Counted from the stretch's first letter, positions 19,448-31,286 are shown. The stretch: 64,000 bases of DNA from Hippopus hippopus (GCA_946811185.2 OX328105.1:36025394-36089393); one strand, 5' to 3'. Translations and numbers: made by a program. The notes: a model not told the origin generated them from the sequence alone.

Positions 19448-19632
19448 CTCTTTACCAAAAGACAAAATTCTGGACTAGACCAAATTGAGAGTATTTACAG
19501 AAGAAAAATCAAATGTAGCTCAAACGATTATTTCTGTCTTTGATAGGACAGAAAATATTTTGGGAAAAGGAGGAGTTGCTGGTTTCCAGCATTTTCTCAT
19601 TTTCCCACAAAGTTTTAAAAGATTTGGTTAAG
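19448..19632 (+). mobile_element. TTAA-family MITE, right end truncated
   Basis: Preceded by TTAA (19444-19447). The left end CTCTTTACCAAAAGACAAAA and the palindromic centre GTTGCTGGTTTCCAGCATTT are clear. The right end stops around GATTTGGTTAAGG. Confidence 0.7.
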
Positions 19633-19893
19633 GGGGAATAAATTCATTTTATTTTCACTATTAATCATTCTAGTAAAAACTGTATTATAGTTTTGTTTTA
19701 CCATTATCAATACTTTCATTCTATGATTGTAGATGAAAATATTGCAGAATTTAATAGAATATACTCATCATGAACATTGCACTGCCTTAGAAAGATGGTT
19801 CTCTAAACTTGGATTTCAGATGAGAAAAACAACACGTTTTTTCATCTAAACACTCATTTGAAAAAGTCATCTATATTTTGCATAGGCTGTTAA

Positions 19894-20155
19894 CCCTTTG
19901 CCACAAGGCAAACTTTTAGATATGTCAAACGTGAAAGCATTTACATTTGACAAATTAAATGCTACCAAAGAGATTGTATTTGTTTGTTTGTTTGTTTGTT
20001 TGTTTGTTTCTTTTTTCCTTCTTTTTCCCAAAAGTTAGAAGGCATTGTTCGCACAGGAGAAAACGCTGAATTCTAGCTTTAACTCGTCTTTCAACAAAGT
20101 TTTCAAGTGCCCTTTTCCTTGGGGCCGTTACAACTCGAGATAGTATGGTAAGGGG
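19894..20155 (+). mobile_element. TTAA-family MITE with TTTG microsatellite
   Basis: TTAA flanks both ends (19890-19893, 20156-20159), and the termini CCCTTTGCCACA and ATGGTAAGGGG are inverted. A TTTG run (19978-20010) expands the left half, so the copy is longer than the usual 220 bp. Confidence 0.75.
19978..20010. repeat. TTTG microsatellite
   Basis: About eight uninterrupted TTTG units within the TTAA element at 19894-20155. Confidence 0.9.
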
Positions 20156-20210
20156 TTAAGTACATTTGTACAAGATTCAAGTGATTTTGCTTCTGTCTGT
20201 AACTACATAT

Positions 20211-20471
20211 GGCCTGCAACATGCGAAAAGCGGCATTCGGACATTTGCGTAAAGTGTCGTCTCGGATCAGCCTGCGCAGTCCGTGCAGGCTAATCCGAGA
20301 CGGCACTTTACGACGACATTAGATTTTGTTCTACAGTAGACTTGCGCAAAACAGAAAATTACATAAAAACGGAAAGTGTCGTTTCGGATTAGCCTGCGCG
20401 GACTGCGCAGGCTGATCCGAAACGACAATTTACGCAAATGTCCGACTGCCTCTTTTCGCGTGTTGCAGGCC
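20211..20471. mobile_element. Foldback element, GGCCTGCAAC ends
   Basis: The ends GGCCTGCAACATGCGAAAAG and CGCGTGTTGCAGGCC are inverted. Each half holds a second, smaller palindrome: ATCAGCCTGCGCAGTCC with GTGCAGGCTAATCC on the left, and ATTAGCCTGCGCGGACTG with CGCAGGCTGATCC on the right. The centre reads TCTACAGTAGACTTGCGCAA. This nested-palindrome plan is shared with 47891-48152 and 63171-63416. Confidence 0.9.
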
Positions 20472-20515
20472 AATTATACTTGTCTAGCTCATGAAAAAAA
20501 CTTAAACCAAAAAAA

Positions 20516-20585
20516 AAAAATGTTTTCAAAGACCTTCTCTACAGAGTCGTTAAAACTCCAGGTTGTGTGGTAAATATTTAATCGG
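20516..20585 (+). mobile_element. TTAA-family MITE, right-end fragment
   Basis: TGTTTTCAAAGACCTTCTCT, AGTCGTTAAAACTCC and TTGTGTGGTAAA match the right quarter of the family. The rest is absent. Confidence 0.5.
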
Positions 20586-20728
20586 TGAGGAATTAGCTGT
20601 AACGATGACGTCCCCCAGGCTATATGCATGACAATGCATGTAGTGGGTGGAGTAATTTGATAACTGGAATTATCTTTCATTTAAAACTACAATGGATATT
20701 AATTTACTTTTTTGTAATAAATACTAGC

Positions 20729-21005
20729 CCTTCACTAGAATGGGGTGTGATGCGGTTGAAAAACGAGTCCGAAGGACGAGTTTTTTAACTGTATCAAATC
20801 CCATTCGAGTGACAGATTTTTAATATCACACACAACCAGATGATTATTCTATTTATTATATTCCTAATTTTCCCTTTGTTTGCTAATAATTATCAAGAAC
20901 GGTAGGTATACAAAGGACTTTTCTTTACAAACACATGAATATTTTTGGTGGAAGCAGCTGACGCAAAAGATGACGTAACGCTCGCGTAAGTTACGTCATC
21001 TATCC
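20729..21005. repeat. Hairpin-rich repeat with CGAGT/ACTCG words
   Basis: An imperfect snap-back (AAAAACGAGTCC, GAA, GGACGAGTTTTT) lies between CACTAGAATGGG and CCCATTCGAGTG, which are themselves inverted. A second inverted pair, AGATGACGTAAC at 20969-20980 and GTTACGTCATCT at 20990-21001, closes the block. No coding sequence. Confidence 0.55.
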
Positions 21006-21083
21006 CTCTACTTGAAGGCATGCACTGTTTTGCACCTTTACGATTGAAATCAGCCATATGAAATTAGAAGAAGAAACAGTTAA

Positions 21084-21350
21084 CCCTTTCCCACATGACT
21101 AGGTTAAGACTTTCCCAAATTAAAAACATCTCCAGATGACAAATACTAAATGGGTACAAAAGACCTTAGGTTTTCTGATAGGATAGAAATCATGGTGGAA
21201 AAAGGAGAAAATGCTGGTTGGTAGTATTTTTTTTCATTTTTCCACAATATTTTCCAAGAGCTTTCACCTACAAAAGCTATCTTTTTTTCTCGAAATGTTT
21301 TCAAAAGATTTCTCCCACAAGGTCGTTAACTCAGGATTGTTTGGAAAGAC
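21084..21350 (+). mobile_element. TTAA-family MITE, enlarged copy
   Basis: It follows TTAA (21080-21083) with CCCTTTCCCACATGAC and has the GGAGAAAATGCTGG centre. The right half is expanded with extra TTTTCAAAAGATTTC-type sequence, and no closing TTAA was found. Confidence 0.65.
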
Positions 21351-21581
21351 TGTACCGAAAATCTTTTCACTGTGCGATTGTTTACAAAAAATGATTGAAG
21401 GAGAGACAGAAACATTAGACTGTGAGCAATATAGAGAAGAAAGTAGTTCCGGCAAACATTCTAAAACTATATCATCACTAGTGATGATACCATATCATCA
21501 CTAGATCTAGTGATGTTATTCACTGTGAAAAACTGAAAAAACTATACACTGAGAAATCCCAGTAAATGACTGATAGAAATA

Positions 21582-21683
21582 TAATAAAAAAATTTATTAA
21601 ACGAGTCTAGGGAAAATGTTGTTAAGCGAGCCTTTGGCGAGCTTAATAACATTGTTTCTTGACGAGTTTAATAAATTTTTTAT
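21582..21683. repeat. Long imperfect hairpin, about 49-bp arms
   Basis: Left arm AAATTTATTAAACGAGTC, GGGAAAATGTTGTTAAGCG, AGCC; right arm GGCGAGCTTAATAACATTG, TTTCTTGACGAGTTTAATAA. The loop is TTT. CGAGTC-type words sit at arm positions where the partner reads ACGAG, the same trick as in 20729-21005. Confidence 0.75.
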
Positions 21684-21825
21684 CTCATACGCCAACGAAT
21701 GTCAGATTCTTTTTATCACATAACGATATTTCACAAATCATAGATAAGAAGATGCAAAGCCATCTATAGATGTACAGCCAGTAATATCCATAAAACCCAT
21801 TCACTTCTACGAAATACGTACAAGA

Positions 21826-21845
21826 TGACGTCAAAAATGACGTCA
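21826..21845. promoter_or_regulatory. Paired CRE-like sites
   Basis: Two perfect TGACGTCA palindromes at 21826-21833 and 21838-21845, start to start 12 bp. Part of a repeat tail that ends with GAGCGAAGCTCG at about 21899. TGACGTCA is the consensus bound by CREB/ATF proteins; occupancy here is unknown. Confidence 0.5.
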
Positions 21846-22349
21846 CCCAATAGTGATAATAAACGTGTATGAGATAAGAAAACTCGTAATAGTAATAACG
21901 AGCGAAGCTCGTTTTGCAGTAACACCGTTCTAGATTTTCAAAAATGAAATTCCGACTTCATTCTGGGTTTTAGTCTAAATCTAAATAGGGATGACTTAAA
22001 AACTGAGTGTCTTCCGGTTAGTCGCACAGCGTCACACGTATGACAATCTTTCGCACAAGTACCTGATTGGTCAAAATTATCTACCGATCGGATGATTACT
22101 TAAAAATCATTATCAGTTTAATGAGTACAGATTATCTAATTTCTTACTTACTTTCAGCGTGTTAAGCGTCTATTTGTGTATAAACATACGCAATGATCTA
22201 TGCTAGAAAATAATGACGTCATTAATCATACTATGCTTACGTCATGCACGAGCCGTTTTTCGCGGAAAACAATGTGTCGAAGAAATCATGACTAAACTAG
22301 TTTTTTGGCTTTTTCAAAATACCATTTACAGAGAAAGCCGGATTTATGA

Positions 22350-22613
22350 TCTGTAAAAAGGGGGCTTAATGCATTTGCAAAAAAACTATCAACCCAGGTC
22401 GGCCTGTGCAGTCCGCGCAAGCTAACCTGGGTCAAAACTCTTTGCTAGATCTATTTTTCAATGTTCTACATGTCAAAGGACCAGTTTGCATGCCTTTTGA
22501 TTCAGTCAGTTATCATACAATATGGATGTATAATTACGTGATGACTTGCTTGGTATCATACGTCAGTTCACAGAGATGCATTAAATCCTCTGTTACCGCA
22601 ACATGGCTCAAAT
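22350..22613 (+). mobile_element. GGGGGCTTAATGCAT-family repeat, full-length
   Basis: The ends AAAAAGGGGGCTTAATGCAT and ATGCATTAAATCCTCTGTTA are inverted. Near the left end is the palindrome CGGCCTGTGCAG and CGCAAGCTAACCTGG. The body holds AAGGACCAGTTTGCATGCC and ACGTGATGACTTGCTTGG. Other copies lie at 23564-23812, 30140-30365 and 30468-30712. Confidence 0.75.
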
Positions 22614-22708
22614 ATATATAGACTAGATCTATTTAATGTTACGAAAGCTTGTTAATAGATCTAAAAGTTTGGCGTATTTTTGCCATAAGTTGGATATCTA
22701 TCCGAAAA

Positions 22709-22940
22709 CTTGGCAAATTTCTTTCCTAGGATTGATGATAGATCTAGATCTAGTCATTGCGACAGAATCCATTCCTGTCTCTGCACTGATCACTGTTTCA
22801 ACGACGGATGTGTAGGAAAGCAGATGGGATGAAAAAGGAAAGCCACATAATCTGTAATCTGATTTTAGCGATCTAAGCACTCTGATTGTAAAGAAACTCC
22901 AGGTAAAACGTGGGTAGACCTGTGCACTGACGATTCCTTT
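22709..22940 (+). mobile_element. tRNA-headed SINE (family A), headless copy
   Basis: It starts at TTGGCAAATTTCTTTCC, just after the tRNA head would end. It continues CATTGCGACAGAATCCATTC, GATCACTGTTTCAACGACGG and CTCCAGGTAAAACGTGGG. An ATCTAGATCT duplication interrupts it near 22740. Confidence 0.6.
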
Positions 22941-22954
22941 TGTGTGTATATTCA

Positions 22955-23075
22955 TTGCGGCGGCAAGTGCACCTACCATGCATTCCTGAAGTTCCTTTTA
23001 CCAGTACTCTGCTCAATACTAGTATTCTTCCCAACCTACTGACGGATTCCTCGTAAAAATCAAAGTCTCTCTAAT
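22955..23075 (-). mobile_element. tRNA-headed SINE (family A), fragment
   Basis: GGCGGCAAGTGCACCTACC, ACCAGTACTCTGCTCAATAC and CCAACCTACTGACGG are the complement of the family body. It lies tail-to-tail with 22709-22940. Confidence 0.55.
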
Positions 23076-23563
23076 AAAGATCTAGATCTACACAGCGAGG
23101 AAATGTTCCCATAAGATGGTCTTTACATTTTGACCAATAATTATTCCAAGATATTTTTTCTGGACATAACTTAACGAAATTGTCAAGGAACTGTCTTTAC
23201 TTTGTTCAGGAAATTAGGGACAGTTCGCCCTATTTCACATGTATAAATCTACGAAAGAAAAATGCTTTCTACTTTTGACAACGCTCAAAATTAGTTTTGG
23301 CAAAGACAGAATTCGGACTCAAAACCCTTTGATTTCAAGATCAAGAATCTAGCTCGTCATTCGAATAAATAGATATTTGTTCCACAAATCATTCACGTCG
23401 CTCGTATTGAGGCTTTGCCTTTTTCATATTATTACACTGAAAACAAGGGAGGTTATGTGATAAATCTATATACATGTCAGTGAGGATCAAATAGGTTTAG
23501 TCCCTCTAAATCTAGTGCAGCTATATCTCTAATCAGAATGTTGACTCTTTCCACTCCAAATAT

Positions 23564-23812
23564 ATGAGCCATGCTCTGGCAAAAGGGGGATGTAATGCAT
23601 CTCCCTGATTCATTATAACACGCAAGTCATCACATGATTTTAGATCTATAAAATCTATTTTGTTTACAAACCAACTGAACCATGAGGTAGTTTGGTCCTT
23701 TGACATGCAGGAAATTGATCAACAGCAAAATGTTTTGACACAGGCTTACCTGTATCTATACTTTTTTCATATTAACTAAACCCCTTTTCACTGAGTATGG
23801 CTAATATAAATT
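23564..23812 (-). mobile_element. GGGGGCTTAATGCAT-family repeat, inverted copy
   Basis: GCCATGCTCTGGCAAAAGGG, CAAGTCATCACATGATTT and TTGGTCCTTTGACATGCAGG are the complement of the 22350-22613 body. It ends at AAACCCCTTTTCACTG. Confidence 0.7.
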
Positions 23813-23816
23813 CGAT

Positions 23817-24045
23817 AGGGGTCCTGTGTGGCTCATTGCTAAAGTGTAGTATTCTTGACGTGGTGGCCCCGGGTTCGAGGCCACTGGATCCATTAGGTAT
23901 TTCATGGGAGTGTCCTTGGGCAAGACACTTCATAGCCCTAGCCTAGTACTTCTTGAAACCAGAAAATACATGTATACATGAGCTGTCGCCGGGATGTAAC
24001 TGAATCAGTGTTGAAAGTGGCGTAAAACACTATTCAACCGAAATA
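23817..24045 (+). mobile_element. tRNA-headed SINE (family B)
   Basis: The head GTCCTGTGTGGCTCATTGCT has an A-box-like TGGCTCATTGC, and GGTTCGAGGCC (23872-23882) is an exact B-box match. The body follows with GGGCAAGACACTTCATAGCC, CTAGTACTTC and TGTCGCCGGGATGTAACTG. The end GTGGCGTAAAACACTATTCA is shared with family A. Pol III transcription is plausible from the sequence. Confidence 0.75.
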
Positions 24046-24111
24046 AATTCGATCTCTTTCGACGACTGAAAATACAATCCCTTTAAACTCGACAGATTTT
24101 CAACATATAGA

Positions 24112-24205
24112 CTAAACAGGCCGCTGGTAAAGATCTAAGATCAGACTGCTCATTCTGTGCCGTCCGATCTTGATCTATGCCATCCGTAAAAGTCCCTGTT
24201 TTCGC
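24112..24205. repeat. GATCAGACTGCAC-family snap-back hairpin
   Basis: Arms TCTAAGATCAGACTGC and CCGTCCGATCTTGATC flank CATTCTGTG. GGCCGCTGGTAAAG on the left stands where GCAGTGTA is usual. Confidence 0.55.
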
Positions 24206-24324
24206 CAATTGAGCTGAAAGAGTTAAATAAATGAAGGATTTTCATGTTTTAAAGGGCAGACAACTCTAGTTTTATTTACTACAAGGCCACATCCTCATAG
24301 TTCTCCCATCACTGCTATGTTTAA

Positions 24325-24544
24325 CTCTTACCAAACAAGCCCTGGTTTTCACGACCCTGGGAAGGACAGCTTCTGAAAACCTTGTGGGAAAAGGAGAAAA
24401 TGCTGGTAACCAGCATTTTCTCCTTTTCCCACAAAGTTTTCTACCCCTTCAGAGACAAATTTCATAAATAGAGACACTTTTAATTTGTCGTCTGCATATG
24501 CTTTCAATATGGACCAGTCTAACATTTTGTCGTTTGGTAAAGAG
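24325..24544 (-). mobile_element. TTAA-family MITE, well preserved
   Basis: A 220-bp copy between TTAA (24321-24324) and TTAG (24545-24548). The centre is a perfect snap-back, GGAGAAAATGCTGGTAACCA and onward to GCATTTTCTCC. Orientation is opposite to 38849-39068: the CGACAAAAT box lies at the right. Confidence 0.85.
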
Positions 24545-24599
24545 TTAGTGTATTATCACGGGTGGTAATCAGGGGAACTAGCTCCAAAAAGAGTCAATG

Positions 24600-25420
24600 G
24601 ATTTTTGTAGCCTTAACACATCCGGTAACTTGTGAGCTAGAGTCTTTGACAAAAAAGCAGTAAACAAATGTATGTCTCGAAGATTTTTTTTTCAATATTT
24701 ATTTCTTTATTAGCGACGTATAGAAAAGTCCGGTAATGCTATCGTGTGTAGATATGCTTTAACGTTATTCCCCATTTGAATTGGCCGTAGAAATATGCAG
24801 GGTTTGAATATAATTTTGCCACAACTTTAAAACACCGAACTGAAAATCCTCCAAATTCTGTCAACATGTAGATTTGGGGCCACGATTTTTTTTAAATTTT
24901 TCTTCAAATCTATAGTCTTCAGATCCTCTGAAGCACCATCCCTGATAAAACCAAGCATGCAAAAAAGATAAAATAAGCATAATCTTACTGGTGGAAAAAT
25001 CGTTCAGAGAGAACATTGACAAAATTACTGTCCGAGCTGGGGGCCCTAGACAGGGAGATAGTGCCGTCGTCCATATTCTACTGTCGTGTTAAATCATCAG
25101 GATATACGAGTCTAATCAAACCTAGTCTTTGAGTTAGGTTCTCTCTTCCTCCTGTTGCCTTTTGCTGGTCACGTCTTCTGATGCCGGCCAAAGGTAACAG
25201 TCAGGTGCGCGGGCAGCTGATCAACTCGTAAAGTTAGGTACGAGTTGACTACAGTACGAGTTTCAAACGTACGAGTTGACAATTTACACACGCATCCGCC
25301 TGTTACACTGGGCCGGCGTCAAAAGAAGTGACCAACAAATATAAACCCGTAGTTATCTCCCTTTTATGAAAGTCCTTTAAAATGTTTTAACTTGAATCGA
25401 CCTCCTTGAATCTCCTTCCA
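24600..25420. other. Stretch without genes
   Basis: The only pattern is three ACGAGTTGA-type words between 25225 and 25280. Nothing else is recognisable. Confidence 0.4.
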
Positions 25421-25424
25421 TACC

Positions 25425-25425
<1 letters not shown>

Positions 25426-25459
<34 letters not shown>
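25426..25459. repeat. CTGT microsatellite
   Basis: About eight CTGT units followed by a CTCT tail. Confidence 0.9.
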
Positions 25460-25461
<2 letters not shown>

Positions 25462-25646
25462 GTATCTCTCTCTCCAGGTCGATAAACGGTGGGATTTAGG
25501 AGAGAGATAATGGTACAAGACTTTGCCCCACCTGCCTACAACTGTGCAAGAAAACATTACATTCTGATAATGCATGATAAGCCCATCAGGAGAGCCTCTG
25601 CGATAGTATCGATCAGCTTTTTGTTACGAACAACTCCGTGTCTTTA

Positions 25647-25862
25647 CCCTTTACCAAACAAGCCCGTTTTTTAAGATACTGAGAATAGAAGCCATTGAAA
25701 ACTTTGTTGGAAAAAATGAAAATGCTGGTTACGAGCATTTTCTCCTTTTCCCACAATTTTCTATTCTGACTATGTCGTCTGCAAATGCTATGAGTTAAGT
25801 AGAGTCTACTTAACTGATAGCATTTGCATACGACTTAGTAAATTTTGTCGTCTGGCAAAGGG
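25647..25862 (-). mobile_element. TTAA-family MITE with internal inverted duplication
   Basis: Starts CCCTTTACCAAACAAGCCC after TTTA and ends GTCTGGCAAAGGG before TTAA (25863-25866). On the right side GCAAATGCTATGAGTTAAG is followed after a short gap by its inverse CTTAACTGATAGCATTTGC, a secondary palindrome other copies lack. Confidence 0.8.
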
Positions 25863-26028
25863 TTAAAGTAATTTGAACCAGTTACAGCATATGTAATATG
25901 TAGATTCTTTAGAAACGATAAAGATTTTTCTGTGATTTATGTATTCTGAATTATTTTTGCCTTGTCCCGATGGCTTAGTCAGGCTGGTAATTAAAAACTT
26001 TAGATCTACATCAATTGCCACCCTCCAT

Positions 26029-26043
26029 CCCCCCCCCCCCCCC
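26029..26043. repeat. Poly-C run
   Basis: About fifteen cytosines, prone to length error in sequencing. Confidence 0.9.
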
Positions 26044-26049
26044 AACCCC

Positions 26050-27180
26050 GAGCAAACCTTTTTGCGTCGCCAACATTCATCGAAACTCTTAATGAGAGCT
26101 TGCATATTGCGCACAATGTCTGAAATAGTTCCTTTATATTCTGAGCAAAGTGATAAAGAAATACGTGCCGATTTCGAAAACGAGTGAATATTTCCGACCA
26201 TCTTTGATCAATGAAACTGCTAGTTGGAGGGTTAAACCTGTGATATAAGCGATTTTGCTGTATAGATACGCGTGGTGGTAAATCTGATCAGTCACTATTT
26301 TAAATCACATTATATCAATCAGTCTGATCTGGACCAAAAGTCTTGATCTTAAAGTTCTTAAATTATGAGAATGAGAATTTGTAAAAAAAAGTAATAACAT
26401 TTTCAAATAAAACTCTTTCTGTTGGCGTCTTTTGCCTGCAACACTGCCCATAGCAAAGAGCCATTTTGAAATCTCCAAATCTCGATTCTAAAATCAGTAC
26501 AGTTTGCCCTATGGTAATAGTTTCAAAGGAATCTACACACACGTTGTATTCACTCGTCAGAACTCGGCTGGTTCCGTAACTACAACTAACCTCGTCTGCA
26601 TCAAGGGGATTTCAATTCTGAAATACTGCCGGTCACGTGACCTTAAGCATGTAAATCGATTTAGCAACGGCAACAACAGCCACAGTGATTAGCGACCTGT
26701 CACTAAAAATGCCAACAGCATTGATAGATCGAGTAAGTAATGTACAAACTGGTTGTCATCGAAAATATATTTAGAAAGATTTCAGAAAAATATGAGAGGT
26801 GTTTTCTTTTTCTAAGTAGAGTGTTATGATTTTAAAAACGGTAGAACGGTGTACTTCAGGCGAAGAAATGTACCGTTTACGTGCATATCAACTTACGTGA
26901 TACTGCCGAGAGACATGATCAACGGATCATCCGAGGTTTGCCGAATGATTCTGTATCAGGAACGGTAATCAATCTATCCACATACTTGGTTTTAAAAAAG
27001 AAGTTCCCTAAATCCACACGTATTTCGCTTACTTCTGTCATTATTACAAGAGATAGATTTGTAAATAACCATTACAATATTAAACTGAGTGTTTAGCAAA
27101 CTAACATTTTGCAAAAATTTTGTTTTATTATGAAACTTAATCCTTTCACCACCAGCGCAATAAAATGGAAGTTTCAATCA
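26050..27180. other. Stretch without recognisable genes or repeats
   Basis: Frames here are short and lack signatures. No repeat family seen elsewhere in the window is visible. Confidence 0.4.
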
Positions 27181-27186
27181 ATTAAC

Positions 27187-27400
27187 TCTTTACAAGACAT
27201 CAATATTTTAGGCATATTCGAATTAAAAGCATTTGTAGACAACACAGTAAATACAGCTCAACTAATAATAGTTGCCCTGGGAAGGGTAGAATACGTTGTA
27301 AGAAGTGGAGAAAAATACTAGTCGCCAGCATTTCTCCATTCCCACAATGTTTTCAAAGGCATCTTTTCTCAGAGTCGTTACACAATTACACAAACATAGG
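27187..27400 (+). mobile_element. TTAA-family MITE, right end decayed
   Basis: TTAA (27183-27186) then CTCTTTACAAGACATC. The centre AGTGGAGAAAAATACTAGTC and TCTCCATTCCCACAATG is present but altered. A right TTAA is not seen. Confidence 0.65.
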
Positions 27401-30139
27401 CCAAGTTCAGCTCTTACTCTCGGATTGACTCTAGACCTAGTTTCTGGCCATGATTTCGATGTGCACGCATTGATTCAACTAGATGGTTGTCCAGGGACAA
27501 CTTGTCGAGCCCGATGTACGCTTTGGTGACCAATAAGCATGTCAGGACTAACTGCTTCACTCACATATTAGAAAAAAATATCATCCTAATACAGCATATT
27601 TCGTTTTAAAGTTTTTACCAACCAAAAATTTCAAATTATGATAGTTACACTAGCCAATATGTTCCACAAATGAGCCTTTAAAAGGCAGTTGACTTCATTT
27701 GTTGATGAATTACAGTTTGTCAGGTGAAGTGACATTATAGATGACATCAAATTTATGGCGAGATTTGTTTGACGAAAAAATGTCCTGCTGTGGTAATGGC
27801 TGTTTAAAAGGTTATTTAATGAGGGCTACAACATTTAGCAATTTAACTTATCTTCCATGAGGCCCTCAGAGACAGAAAATACGCAGTATATATACACATA
27901 GATGAGCACCATCACAGAGAAAGGTTTCTAGTCCACTGATACTGCCTGTTTACTGCTTCTGTTCTAGTGCTATTATTTGTTTCATGTTTATTTTGTAATC
28001 ATATACAGTTTCTGGGACAATAAAATGTGTCTAAACTTGTGCATTGATAAACAATTTCATGAAGTCTAGCTGGAGCCTTCATTTTCGCCCTGTATATTCT
28101 TTGCCAATTTATGATCTGTGTTAATCAACAAAGACTCCAACCAGATAACACTCATTCAAAGGGCTAACAGAGTCCAGACTACTCACACATGCTGGGTACC
28201 CTTTTTGCATGTCCCAAAATGACAACAATATCCACATGAGTAAAAAAAAATAAGAGAATGCAAAATATATTTAAAAAAAAAAGATAAAATGTTACAAATG
28301 CTTACGATTCCAAGGTATTGCAACAGAGGCCGTTATGCAAAACCATTATATGGGAGAAAACATGAATTCAAGCTTTCATACAGTAGTTACTGTATAACCA
28401 TAAAGGTTCTAAAAATTATTGTGAACTACATCCATTACTGTAAAGTTCTGTTTCGAACACAATCTTATCGTTTGACTTTGAAGTATGATCTAGACCTTGG
28501 ACCTTCCTGACTTAGCCTAAACCGGCTACAAAAGATCCGGCCGACCACATGCAACGACGGCCAGTAGACGGAGCAACATATCGGAAGGTTACACCTCAGG
28601 CCCGTATGTACATTTTCAGATGGAGTAGGGGGTGGGGCTGGACTGAAGAAAAATATCTCGCTTAATATCAATCTTGTATATGTTTCATAAAATCCACCAT
28701 CTTTCTTCTGGACTTGAAATTGACTCGGAACATTATTTAGGCATATTTTATCATTATCATTTCTTTTTCACTTTTTAAAATTTGACTGAAAAGGCAAAAA
28801 GAGGTTTATTTATCATCAAGGCTTAAAAGTTTATGAGTTTTCAAGCTACATGTACTTCTACAGGAATGCAGACGGATCCCATGGAAGGTCATTCGTCGTC
28901 TGACGCTTTCCATACGACGGCTTTGTAGGGCTGTGGTCCAATGTAGGGGTTGCCATGTTATTTTGCGTTTGACTATCAACTAAGATAACCGGTACTTGTT
29001 GCTCGTCACTTTTGAAGTAGGCATTATTTGAACAAATTGGTTAATCCTTTACAGAATAATTCCGAGTTTACATCCTCTAAAAACAAGAACCGGTGTTAAT
29101 ACTCCCCAGGTGTAATCACGTTAAACATAGACTGGTGTTGAGAGGATTTCTACGATTTCTTGGAACAATTATTCTTACATAGCATTAGCTTTGAATCCTG
29201 TCAGATTTTACTCTGATAGGAAGAAATGGTTATTACAAATCTTCGTTATTTTTCTTATCATCTCAAATTGATTCTTTCGAGCAATTTATTATACTGGAAC
29301 ATAGTTTTGTTGTTTTAGCACTACTGGCCATATAAATAAAAGGCAATTTTCTTATTGTGATGTGCTTGTTTAAATTAATCCACTTCGGTTACAGTTTCTT
29401 AGTCTGTTTCTTGAACGGGATGTGCGTCTGTCAATACTGATACATTACACTTCCTCTTCAGTACATGGGAAAAAATATAAAGTAGGTGAAAGAATAATGG
29501 CGGAAAAGAAGCCTTTAAGTTTAGAAAACGCTGTCCTTCCAGCGCTATCAGCAGTTGATTTATTTCAAGCGAACAAACCAGCTCTTCACCACTCGCTACA
29601 TGTACATATCAATGGAAGACAAAAACCCCGCGTGTTTTCATCACTTGATTAGCTTTCAAAGTTCTCTTAGTAAGATTCCTTCTCATTTCATTCATTCAGC
29701 TCATCACCATTGGCCCCCATCTTCTGTTGAATTCTTTGCAAGTAAACTGTTACAAAATCGTCCCTTTCCATTTTCCAGGTCTTTTATAATACACGACATA
29801 CACTAGTATTATGAAAAAATTAATGCTAAACAATTTGCTGCTGCCTTTCATTCTATCGTTGAGAGGTTGATAAGGGGATTCCTTATAGCGTAAACAAATC
29901 GAATAAAATCTAATGATGGAGAGTGTTTTGTACGGTACTTCATTATAAACGACGTGTATCCTAAATCGCAATTCCGGGTTTCTGGTATTTGGTTAGTCCA
30001 CCAAGCATGTAAGCTCGCTTACCTTTGGTCAGTAAAACTGGAAAAAAAAACTGTACAAACGTAGCATCTTTTAACTTTCACACTTTGAGCAATTACCAGA
30101 CATACTCATTTTAGGATGATTAAATGCACGTGAGTCATG
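27401..30139. other. Long stretch without recognisable genes
   Basis: The longest gene-poor unique stretch. A 51-codon ATG frame at 29497-29652 (MAEKKPLSLENAV start) has no family signature. No member of the repeat families listed here was found. Confidence 0.4.
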
Positions 30140-30365
30140 CCCTGTGAAAAGGGGGTTTAATGCATCTGCAAATGTATCGGCCCATGTCAGCCTGCGCAAT
30201 TCGCGTAGGCTGACATGGTTCGAAACATTTTTTTGCAATTTGTAAATTTTCTGCAAAGGGACATACTACCTCATGATTCAGTCAGTTGTTGTAAAAAGGA
30301 CTTTATGATTTCATGGTTATGTGATGACTTCCTTGGTATGGCAGAGATGCATTAAACCCCCCTTC
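30140..30365 (+). mobile_element. GGGGGCTTAATGCAT-family repeat
   Basis: GGGGGTTTAATGCATCTGC begins it. A perfect 13-bp inverted pair, ATGTCAGCCTGCG and CGTAGGCTGACAT (one internal mismatch), sits near the left end. The end is GCAGAGATGCATTAAACCCC. It forms a near-inverted pair with 30468-30712. Confidence 0.7.
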
Positions 30366-30467
30366 TTCCAGAGCGCCAATCATTTAATTCAAGTGGCCCT
30401 CAAGAGAAACATATAATGCAAGGGGAACATCCTTTCGTAACTCTTTCATTCTCCTTTATAAATAAAT

Positions 30468-30712
30468 GAGCCAGGCTATGGCAAAAAGAGGGCTTAATGC
30501 ATCTCTGAACGATACCAATCAAGCCATCACATAATCATGGATCCATAATAGCTACTTTTTTAACAGCCGACTTAATTTTGGGGTAGACTGGTCCTTGGAG
30601 ATACAGAAAACTGACCAATAGCGAAAAGTTTCGGCCCAGAGGCTGACCTGATCGATACTTTTCACAAATGTATTAGGCCCCTTTTCACATAGCATGGCTC
30701 CAATGAAATTCA
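30468..30712 (-). mobile_element. GGGGGCTTAATGCAT-family repeat, inverted partner
   Basis: Begins GAGCCAGGCTATGGCAAAAA and ends AGGCCCCTTTTCACATAGC. The internal AAGCCATCACATAATCATGG and CTGACCAATAGCG are the complement of the plus copies. Confidence 0.65.
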
Positions 30713-30794
30713 CTATTTTTCAACGGCAACAATTACAGTACTGCTGCAAGATAAAGAAACAGAGTTCTGTCACAATATAGAATAAGGTAGTGTA

Positions 30795-30862
30795 CAGTTT
30801 GGATCAGCGATCAGACTGCACGTACTGTGTAGTCTTATCTTGGTCTACGCCGTAAACAAAAG
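30795..30862. repeat. GATCAGACTGCAC-family snap-back hairpin
   Basis: CAGCGATCAGACTGCACGTA faces TGTGTAGTCTTATCTTGG. The right flank GTCTACGCCGTAAAC replaces the usual ACACTGTCC. Confidence 0.5.
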
Positions 30863-31286
30863 TTTCTTTTTTTGTCTGTGGTAAGCACAAGAGTAAAGAG
30901 TAGTCATAGTGGAAAAGCAGTGCGATTGATTTAAACAAGTCAGTCCTTAATTTTCAGAAATATTTTCAACCTTTTAGCTACTAAAATTGTCTGCCTAATA
31001 TAATGTCTACCCTTTGTATTACCGTAGACTTATTCTAAAACAACTGCGGCCACCGGAATTTTTCACGTTGCAACAATGCTTCCGCATGTTTTAACGTATC
31101 AAACCTCAATTCCAGTTGATATGGAATATTTTACAAGGATTCTCTTTTCAAGTAAACTTCTACTAAATTTCATCAAGAGGTAAAACGTTAAAGAAAATCA
31201 AATTCGTCAAATAGTTCTCTCTCGTGCCACTTTGTACTTCGGGTTGTTTGATCCAATAATAGCTTCCACTGTAATGAATTGACTCT

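Noticed and set aside
20755..20795. Rho-independent-like terminator hairpin
   Set aside because: The stem has internal mismatches and lies in a eukaryotic repeat; there is no upstream gene.
29497..29652. Short ATG frame starting MAEKKPLSLENAV
   Set aside because: Only 51 codons, no splice-site context that I could defend and no recognised family.
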